From Kiritimatiellia bacterium (GTDB taxonomy: Bacteria > Verrucomicrobiota > Kiritimatiellia > SLAD01): DNA of 10,521 nucleotides. Numbering within the stretch: position 1 is the first letter of the stretch; each line of letters begins with the position of its first letter. The notes beneath the pieces are model-generated. The model made no database searches. It was not told where the DNA came from and saw nothing but the letters and a program-made list of their open reading frames with translations. The DNA lies in NCBI GenBank assembly GCA_007134175.1, contig SLLF01000146.1, forward strand, positions 1 to 10,521. The letters run 5' to 3'. Positions 5,051 through 10,521 of the stretch are shown piece by piece. The position numbers and the translations under genes are program-made.

Positions 5051-7777
5051 ATGAATCTGATCATCCGCAAACATATCCATCAGCTGGATACCGTTAGGCG
5101 CGGACCGCAGATATTCTGTTGGGTGGCCGGCCTACTGATAGTCCTGCCCCTGTGGGTGGTGCTGGTGCGCAACTACTATGTCCGGGCGTTTTCGGACCCC
5201 TACAACTGGCTGATGTACGCGCGCCACTTCGCGGACGAAGTCGGTACGGCGCGCTGGCCGTATGGCTACGCCCTGTTTCTGCGGCTGCTGTTGCCGGTGA
5301 CGGGGCCCTACTACATTTTCTTGAGCAATATCCCCTTGCTGATGCTGTTGTTCCTGCTGGTCGGCGCCTTGGCGCACCGATTGGTTCCCGGTCCAATGGA
5401 TCTACGTGTGGCGGTACCGGCTGCTTTGGCCGCGTTCGCGTTCGCGGCGTCGGCCGATGTGCGCAGTTTAATCCATTACGCCAATCCCTATCGCGACCCG
5501 TTGTCCCTGGTCCTGTTGTTCTGGGCCAGTTGGTGGTTCGTGCGGGCGGTTCAGGGACGGGAGGTTCGTCGTATGTTCGCCGCCGGCGCGCTGTGGGGCT
5601 TGGCGTGCAGTGTGCGGGAGCCTTCTATATTGATGGGTGGTCCGTTCTTCCTCTACGGGGTGTTCGCATGGCATGTGGCCGCCGGGCGCAAGCGGCAGTG
5701 GCAGGCGGCTGGCTTGTTCGGCGTGGGGTTTGTGCTGGCGCTGACTCCCCTGCTGTTGCAGACCTACCTGGCGACGGCGCAAGTAATCGTATCGCCCCAG
5801 GCCGCGGCGGAGGGCCGGGTCGTGCCCGGTGCGCACTTCAGTTTGGCTATATGGCTCCTGAACGTGCCCAGCATGAGCGCATTTTATTGGCGTCATCTAG
5901 CCCCGTTGGTCGTGTTGGCCACGTTGGGGTTGGTATGGGGCGTGGTCCACCGACATAAGGAAATCATCTGGCTGGTCGTGCCGGCGGTACTCGTCTATGC
6001 CATGTTCTACCTTTTCTACTGGACATTTGTTACCCGCTATTTTTATGTGGTGACGCTGTGGTTGTGCGTGCTCGCCGGTTACGGTTTGCACCATACCTCG
6101 CGCTGGCTGTTCTGCCGCCTGCCAGAAGCGTGGCGCGGTGGGGCGGTGAAACTGGCGGTGCTGGCCCTGGTGGTGTTCTGTTGGACGGCCTACGGCCGGG
6201 CCCGCTTTGCCGGGGATGGTTTCCGCATCCCGGATGCCCGCGCGTTTGCGGCCGATATTCAGGCCGCGCTTCCGGCCAACGCGGTGGTACTGGCGCCGCG
6301 CCATCTATGCGAAGCGATCCATCTCCTGGGTGAGCGCAGGTCGTATCCGGTGCCCATCCCTCATGATCCAACGGCCGACATTCACGCGGCGCTGGAGGTG
6401 CACATCCAGCAGTTATGGGCCGACGGTCATCCTGTCTATACGGCAGAAATCCCGGCCCCCGGCCATCCCCTGGGACAGACTACGCCACTGCGTCAGCTAT
6501 TCGAGCTCGAACCCATTCTGGCTATGGATCCGGCCGACTACCGCATGGACCGTTATGCCGCTGCGCCGTTTACCCTGCATAAACTTCATCCGTGGACCGA
6601 AGTCCGCGCTCACCTGCCGCTGGAGTGGCCTGACCCGGCCGAACCTCGCTGGTGGGGGCTAGACTCCACGGCCTTGGCGCGTTTATTGGCAGTGGATGCA
6701 GCCGTTGAGCTGGCTGTGGACCATGCACCGTGGCCGCCTGAAAAATGGCAGGCACACAGTTCCTTCATGGGACGTCTCCCCGAGGAACCGGGTGCGCCAA
6801 ATGTGCGCTGGCAGGCGACGCGACCCGTGCCTCGCACAGTACCGGTGTTTACCGGAACACTGGCGGAGCCTATCGATTTGTGGTTCAACTTGTGGCATCC
6901 CTTGGCGGGCCACGCGCGCTGGGCCGGTGCCATTCATCCAGCAACACCGGCGGACCCGGTCCCGCGCTTATATGGTGCCGCCAGCTACACCGTGCCCGTC
7001 CCGTTGCCAGGGGCCGGTGCCGTGCAACTGGAATGGCGGGTGCGGTCCTCGTTTTTACTGCCGGAGGCCGGCGTGCGACTGGCATTTTACGAGGGGGACG
7101 AACAGTTGGCATCGTACTGGCTGCCGTTTGATCGCCGGGTACACGGCATTCGCTTCGATCTGCCGGTGGATAGCGAGTGCGATGAGCGTCCAATCCGTTT
7201 GGTGACCGCCTCCGAGCATCCCTTGGCCCAGCGTGGCCCTGACACGCCGGTGGCGGAAGTACACCGTCTTCTGATTCATCGAATCGGAGCCAGCCGCTAT
7301 GTCGAGGTGGCGGTGGGCACGATGGCGGACAGCCCATACATCGAGTCGGGTTTCCATGCCAGGGAAGGGGTACACACGGACGAGCCTTTCCGCTGGACGT
7401 CCGGGGAGGCGACCGTACAGCTACCCATCGTGCCGGATGGACAGGCGCGCCTGCTGGAAGTCGTCTTTTCACTGGCCAGCGTGCCATCAGCGGTGCAGCA
7501 GGAGACCCCCCCGATGCGACTGCGCTGGAACGGCGTCACGTGGCCCGATGAGGCGCTGCAGTGGGAGCAAGATGCCCAACGCGTAACGTTGCGTACCGTT
7601 GTGCCGGCGACGGCGCTGGCACCGGCCAATGAATTGGCGCTGCGGGTGCCCGCCTGGTCGCCTCGCGAACATGGTCTGACGGACGGTCGTACGCTGGGGG
7701 TACGCGTCTTACGCGTCAAATTGGGACCGGTTTCCGGCGACGCACAGGTAAACCCTGGTTATGGAGTTAACCGCTAG
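5051..7777 (+). CDS. GT-C-type membrane glycosyltransferase with large C-terminal extracytoplasmic domains
   Basis: This ~908-residue protein begins with about 11-12 hydrophobic segments spread over residues ~20-380, followed by a soluble region of more than 500 residues. The first loop after the first membrane helix carries an acidic residue in SDPYNWLMYAR (about 48-58), a conserved membrane-loop motif CSVREPS lies near 186-192, and TRYFYVVTLWL near 328-338. This layout is typical of GT-C enzymes (PMT/ArnT-like, GT39/GT83 style) that use a polyprenyl-phosphate sugar on the outer side of the inner membrane. The tail holds at least two beta-rich stretches: one around 658-748 with FYEGDEQLAS, and one around 763-895 with GFHAREG...FRWTSGEATVQLP, similar to accessory domains of envelope polysaccharide proteins. 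Donor and acceptor are unknown. ATG 5051 is taken as start; GTG 5045 is a possible alternative, and an in-frame TGA at 5042 excludes anything earlier. No strong promoter is visible in 4925-5050; TAGGAT (5014-5019) is a weak -10 candidate. Confidence 0.72.
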   Translation: MNLIIRKHIHQLDTVRRGPQIFCWVAGLLIVLPLWVVLVRNYYVRAFSDPYNWLMYARHFADEVGTARWPYGYALFLRLLLPVTGPYYIFLSNIPLLMLLFLLVGALAHRLVPGPMDLRVAVPAALAAFAFAASADVRSLIHYANPYRDPLSLVLLFWASWWFVRAVQGREVRRMFAAGALWGLACSVREPSILMGGPFFLYGVFAWHVAAGRKRQWQAAGLFGVGFVLALTPLLLQTYLATAQVIVSPQAAAEGRVVPGAHFSLAIWLLNVPSMSAFYWRHLAPLVVLATLGLVWGVVHRHKEIIWLVVPAVLVYAMFYLFYWTFVTRYFYVVTLWLCVLAGYGLHHTSRWLFCRLPEAWRGGAVKLAVLALVVFCWTAYGRARFAGDGFRIPDARAFAADIQAALPANAVVLAPRHLCEAIHLLGERRSYPVPIPHDPTADIHAALEVHIQQLWADGHPVYTAEIPAPGHPLGQTTPLRQLFELEPILAMDPADYRMDRYAAAPFTLHKLHPWTEVRAHLPLEWPDPAEPRWWGLDSTALARLLAVDAAVELAVDHAPWPPEKWQAHSSFMGRLPEEPGAPNVRWQATRPVPRTVPVFTGTLAEPIDLWFNLWHPLAGHARWAGAIHPATPADPVPRLYGAASYTVPVPLPGAGAVQLEWRVRSSFLLPEAGVRLAFYEGDEQLASYWLPFDRRVHGIRFDLPVDSECDERPIRLVTASEHPLAQRGPDTPVAEVHRLLIHRIGASRYVEVAVGTMADSPYIESGFHAREGVHTDEPFRWTSGEATVQLPIVPDGQARLLEVVFSLASVPSAVQQETPPMRLRWNGVTWPDEALQWEQDAQRVTLRTVVPATALAPANELALRVPAWSPREHGLTDGRTLGVRVLRVKLGPVSGDAQVNPGYGVNR

Positions 7778-7779
7778 TG

Positions 7780-9078
7780 ATGTCCCGGACAGAACAGCAT
7801 CCCGAATCCTTAGGGAACCCGGCAATGCGATACCGGATGGTGAATCCGCGAGCCGCAGAGGGCTGGCCTACACCAGACCGTGGTTGTAGGCCAGGGTGCT
7901 GTCTCTGGCAATTTGTTGCCAAGGATTCGGGAGACCATCAACCCATAAAAGACGTGCTGGTACTATCCTACTGGAACCTCAACCAGGCCTGGTTCGGTGG
8001 CGCCACGCGCATCCATGCCTTGTTGCGAATGCTGGGCGAGTCCCTCACCCTGCTGCAACCCGGACCCGCTCATCCGCACTGGCCGTCGGTCACGTATAGG
8101 CCGGATTTTGGACGCAAGAAACTCGGTATCAACTGGGGCATGTTCAATTTCGTGTGGCCGACCACTTGGTGGCGAGTGCGCCGCTGGATCAAACAGCACC
8201 GCCCGACCGTTGTGGTGGCGACCTCCATCTGGACGTATTTACCGTTGCACGGTCTGCGGCGCTGTCCGCCCGTGGTGCTGGATGCGCACGACGTGCTGGG
8301 CAACGCGATTGCCGAGCGCTACGGGGACCGACACCTTTTTACGCGGTGCGTCCGCGCCTACGAGCGGCGGGTATTAGCGCGGATGGCCCATGTATTCGTT
8401 TGTTCGGACTTGGATCGTGGTGCATTCATCGAGCGCTATGGATTGGCGGCCGAAAAGGTTACCACCGTGCCCAACGGGGTGGACGCAGCTACGTGGCGCA
8501 ATGTGCACGAAACGTTGGCTGACGTAGATCCCGAATTGGACCAGCAGTTGGCTGGGCGCACCACGCTTTTCTTTATGGGTAAACTGGATTATCAGCCGAA
8601 CGGGGAAGCCCTGGCGTTTCTGCTGGACGAGCTCATGCCGGTTCTGGAGCGGGAGGCTGCGGGCCAGTACCAGCTCTTGATTTGTGGGGGGGGCAGTCCG
8701 CAGCGCGCCTTCGGGCCTGGAGTACATTTCACCGGACGGGTTCCGGATATCCGTCCTTATGTGCTGCGGGCGGACCTCTGCCTGGCCCCAATCTTCTCCG
8801 GTTCAGGCACGCGTTTGAAAATTCTGGAATACCTGGCGGCAGGTAAACCCGTCATAGCCACCCCCAAAGGGGCCGAGGGGATTACGGGGTTGACGTCAGA
8901 TCATATACGCCTCGCGGATCGTACGGCGTTTGCCATGGCCATAATGGAATGGGCCGGGACCGCGACAGCGGAGCAAGTTGGCCAGGCGGCCCGGGAATGG
9001 GTGGCACAACGTTACGACTGGCAGGTGGTGGCCCAGGGCTGGCGGCGGGTACTGGCCCGGTACCATCTCTATGATTGA
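7780..9078 (+). CDS. GT4-family glycosyltransferase
   Basis: This is a GT-B-fold retaining glycosyltransferase of family GT4, acting at the cytoplasmic membrane face to transfer a sugar from a nucleotide-sugar to a lipid-linked or glycan acceptor. Numbered from GTG 7777, conserved elements are the N-terminal strand DVLVLSYWN (59-67), the loop FGGATR (73-78), HDVLGN (171-176), VPNGVDAATW (231-240), MGKLDYQPN (267-275) starting the donor domain, and the family signature SGSGTRLKILEYLAAGKPVI (341-360). The start is unclear. ATG 7780 (or GTG 7777, overlapping the previous stop) has only a distant GGAG at 7763-7766, and adds ~56 atypical residues that overlap a 133-base inverted-repeat element. 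The conserved domain begins at 7945-7954, where the options are GTG 7954 or the unusual ATA 7945. The 3' end overlaps the convergent GT4 gene by 10 bases. Sugar specificity cannot be told. Confidence 0.85.
   Translation: MSRTEQHPESLGNPAMRYRMVNPRAAEGWPTPDRGCRPGCCLWQFVAKDSGDHQPIKDVLVLSYWNLNQAWFGGATRIHALLRMLGESLTLLQPGPAHPHWPSVTYRPDFGRKKLGINWGMFNFVWPTTWWRVRRWIKQHRPTVVVATSIWTYLPLHGLRRCPPVVLDAHDVLGNAIAERYGDRHLFTRCVRAYERRVLARMAHVFVCSDLDRGAFIERYGLAAEKVTTVPNGVDAATWRNVHETLADVDPELDQQLAGRTTLFFMGKLDYQPNGEALAFLLDELMPVLEREAAGQYQLLICGGGSPQRAFGPGVHFTGRVPDIRPYVLRADLCLAPIFSGSGTRLKILEYLAAGKPVIATPKGAEGITGLTSDHIRLADRTAFAMAIMEWAGTATAEQVGQAAREWVAQRYDWQVVAQGWRRVLARYHLYD
7800..7932. repeat. 133-base nested inverted-repeat element
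   Basis: Exact 12-base terminal inverted repeats, TCCCGAATCCTT (7800-7811) and AAGGATTCGGGA (7921-7932), bracket this segment. The stem extends imperfectly inward: GG/CC (7813-7814/7919-7920), then AAC/GTT (7816-7818/7915-7917). Inside is a second perfect stem, CTGGCCTACA (7863-7872) with TGTAGGCCAG (7885-7894), itself embraced by CAGAG/CTCTG (7856-7860/7903-7907). An alternative small hairpin is TGGCAA/TTGCCA (7906-7911/7916-7921). The flanking octamers GAACAGCA and GACCATCA match at 6 of 8 positions, a possible but poor target duplication. The open frame across it uses codons unlike the neighbouring genes. It may be a structured 5' leader of the glycosyltransferase mRNA, a MITE- or REP-like element, or a small RNA. 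Confidence 0.6.
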
Positions 9079-10217
9079 TGCACCACGCCCGCCAGCGCGG
9101 CTTCGTAGCGATCAATAATGTTGTCCCAGTTGAGTTCATGGCGCGCCCGGTTGGCGGCCTGCTGTCCGAGCCGCTGCCGCAAGTCGTCATCCTGGAGCAG
9201 GCGCAGCACGGCCGATTGCAGGGCGGCGGTGTCGCCGGGCGGAACCAGTAAACCCGTCTGGCCATCCACAATGGCGTCCGGTATGCCGCCGGTGGCGGTG
9301 GCGACGGACGGAACACCCGCGAGACCGGCTTCCAGGAAAACGATGCCAAACCCCTCGATGTCTCCCGGTAACTCGAGCACGGGCAGGACAAAGACGTGGG
9401 CATTGAAATAGAGACGCAGCAACTCCGCATCCGGTCGCTTGCCCAGCACCCGGACATGCTCCTCCAGTTGATGTTCCCGGATCGCGGCCTCAATTTGCTG
9501 TCGCATGCCCTCCTTGTTGTGAATCAGGGATTGCGACCCGTCATCACCCACAATAAGGAATAAGAGATCGGGTATTTCGCGGACGAGGGATGGCATGACG
9601 TTGCGCACAAATTCCAGCACGCCCTTGCGGCGGACCAAGCGCCCGACCGTGATCAGGACGCGGCGGCCTTGGCAGGCGGTGATGATGGATTCAGCTCCGG
9701 AGGTGGGCGGTCGGTCGAACGGTGCGCTAGCGACGCCTGGCGGAATAATGACACAGCGCGTCGGATCAGCCCCACGCCGTTCGGCGAGATCGGCGGTGAA
9801 ACGGCTGATGGGGAGCAAGATGTCGGCGCGCCGCAGAAGAAGGCGAGCGATCCAGCGCTGGACACGCCCCCCGGTCGCCAGGTCGCTGCCGTACAAGGGG
9901 CACCCCCAGGGGCAACGGAATATACGGGCCAATAACCAGCCCAACGGTGCCGACAGGAGGCTGCCGCAGAGAATCAGGTCAGGCCGCAACGTCCGGCATA
10001 GATGCCAACCGCGCCGCAGACAGAAAAATAGATAAGCCGGCACGCCGCGCCGCGGGGCTCGGTGTACCCCGGCCATCGGTGGAGGATTGTCCGCCCAGGC
10101 CGTGACCGCTTCGACGGTATGGCCACGCTGCCGCAGCCCCTCAAAAAGATGAGCGATCATGATCTCCATTCCGCCCACGGCAGGCGGGAAGTTCCAGGTA
10201 AGCAGGATGAGTTTCAT
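9069..10217 (-). CDS. GT4-family glycosyltransferase (PimB-like)
   Basis: This 382-residue product is a full-length GT4 enzyme of GT-B fold. It starts with the classic KLILLTWNFPPAVGGMEIMI, whose GGME loop (15-18) lines the active-site cleft. Further elements are the linker LPISRFTADL (135-144), VIIPPGV (156-162), the donor-domain start VGRLVRRKGV (191-200) with the phosphate-contacting Arg and Lys, VGDDG (223-227), and the E-x7-E motif EGFGIVFLEA (288-297). It ends with TGGIPDAIVDGQTGLLVPPGD (309-329). These proteins typically transfer mannose or another hexose from a nucleotide sugar during lipopolysaccharide, capsule or glycolipid assembly; the exact sugar is not predictable here. ATG 10217-10215 overlaps the TGA of the upstream minus-strand gene (ATGA), so the two are coupled. 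The stop overlaps the convergent GT4 gene by 10 bases. The pair of GT4 genes are distant relatives, not recent duplicates. Confidence 0.9.
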   Translation of the reverse strand: MKLILLTWNFPPAVGGMEIMIAHLFEGLRQRGHTVEAVTAWADNPPPMAGVHRAPRRGVPAYLFFCLRRGWHLCRTLRPDLILCGSLLSAPLGWLLARIFRCPWGCPLYGSDLATGGRVQRWIARLLLRRADILLPISRFTADLAERRGADPTRCVIIPPGVASAPFDRPPTSGAESIITACQGRRVLITVGRLVRRKGVLEFVRNVMPSLVREIPDLLFLIVGDDGSQSLIHNKEGMRQQIEAAIREHQLEEHVRVLGKRPDAELLRLYFNAHVFVLPVLELPGDIEGFGIVFLEAGLAGVPSVATATGGIPDAIVDGQTGLLVPPGDTAALQSAVLRLLQDDDLRQRLGQQAANRARHELNWDNIIDRYEAALAGVVHQS

Positions 10218-10521
10218 AAGGCGCTTGGTGCGGGAGACATGGGTTCCGGTTCGATCACCTGGCCGCCGATCTCCAACAGGCGAAAATGATTGCCCCAGTC
10301 GTCGGGGACGTTGACCACCAGTTCGACGTCCTCGTCATCGACGTCGAAGGGAGCGGGAAAATCGATGGTGTGCGAGAAGCGTCCGCGGTCCAGCCTGTTC
10401 GCAAACGAAGCCAGCCGTTCGTCCCCGCGGTAATAGTAAAAGGTAACCTCTTGGGCTGCACGGAAGCGGGGCTCCAGGGTAAGAGTCCACCGGTAGCGGC
10501 CGGACGCCATGCCGCGCGGCA
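10214..10521 (-). CDS. C-terminal end of a protein sharing a domain with the 908-residue glycosyltransferase (partial)
   Basis: The open frame runs off the right edge of the window, with sense codons continuing upstream of an internal ATG at 10510, so about 102 C-terminal residues are visible. They contain a run of alternating hydrophobic and charged residues suggestive of beta strands: RYRWTLTLEPRF, VTFYYYRGDERLASFANRLD, HTIDFPAPFDVDDEDVELVV, HFRLLEIGGQVIE. Compared by eye, these align in order with residues ~660-745 of the plus-strand GT-C protein (EWRVRSSF, FYEGDEQLASYWLPFD, GIRFDLPVDS, RPIRLV, HRLLIH). The likely parent is another envelope-polysaccharide protein with an extracytoplasmic beta-sandwich at its C-terminus, possibly a second GT-C enzyme. 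Its stop TGA overlaps the start codon of the downstream GT4 gene by four bases, indicating one operon. The catalytic part, if any, is outside the window. Confidence 0.6.
   Translation of the reverse strand, partial: PRGMASGRYRWTLTLEPRFRAAQEVTFYYYRGDERLASFANRLDRGRFSHTIDFPAPFDVDDEDVELVVNVPDDWGNHFRLLEIGGQVIEPEPMSPAPSAL

Noticed and set aside
4376..5080. Single 234-codon minus-strand protein in place of a frameshifted gene
   Set aside because: After about 4740 this frame becomes Arg/Pro/Gly-rich, while the adjacent frame carries the protein-like sequence with balanced codon use.
453..7932. Possible homology between the two structured elements (453-587 and 7800-7932), which are nearly equal in length (135 and 133 bases)
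   Set aside because: They share only short words (CTGGCC, GTTGCCA, GGATTC) and their stems do not align in order, so a common repeat family is not supported.
1..10521. CRISPR arrays, tRNA genes, transposases, phage or defence genes
   Set aside because: No direct-repeat array, tRNA cloverleaf, transposase or nuclease-defence signature was seen in any frame.

Overview
The window is a high-GC bacterial chromosome segment, probably from a Gram-negative. It joins a compact housekeeping block on the plus strand (about 1-4379) to a block of cell-surface glycan genes (about 4393-10521) that runs in both directions. No ribosomal marker is present. The order pheT, 6S RNA, 5-formyltetrahydrofolate cyclo-ligase, rny recalls Deltaproteobacteria-like or PVC-like (for example Kiritimatiellota) genomes. 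This is an inference from gene order only, and I hold it weakly.

Housekeeping block. The window opens in the last ~104 codons of pheT. After it comes a small ORF with a hydrophobic N-terminus (368-592), whose second half overlaps a stretch able to fold into a branched RNA-like structure (453-587). A 6S RNA gene follows (about 642-820), recognised by its conserved 5' segment, its closing stem and its bubble hairpins. It is followed at once by a T7 run and, 18 bases after the closing stem, by the start of rarA. rarA, fau and rny overlap each other (17 and 14 bases), each with a strong Shine-Dalgarno, and almost certainly form one translationally coupled operon. The products cover replication-fork maintenance, folate salvage and mRNA decay.

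Glycan block. Convergent to rny is a small membrane-anchored or secreted protein gene of unknown function that appears broken by a one-base frameshift (4393-4924, minus). Across 126 bases lies a large plus-strand protein of about 908 residues: an N-terminal GT-C-type polytopic glycosyltransferase module and a long C-terminal extracytoplasmic region with beta-sandwich-like domains. It is followed by a GT4-family glycosyltransferase, which converges with and overlaps a second GT4 glycosyltransferase on the minus strand. That gene in turn overlaps, by ATGA, the 3' end of another minus-strand gene that leaves the window. The last gene's C-terminus resembles part of the C-terminal region of the 908-residue protein. 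Together these genes look like part of a locus that builds and modifies a surface polysaccharide or glycoconjugate.

The most unusual signal is a 133-base nested inverted-repeat element (7800-7932). It has 12-bp perfect terminal repeats and a strong internal hairpin, and lies between the large glycosyltransferase and the conserved start of the GT4 gene, where the open frame does not look like normal protein. It could be a structured RNA leader or a small palindromic mobile or repetitive element.
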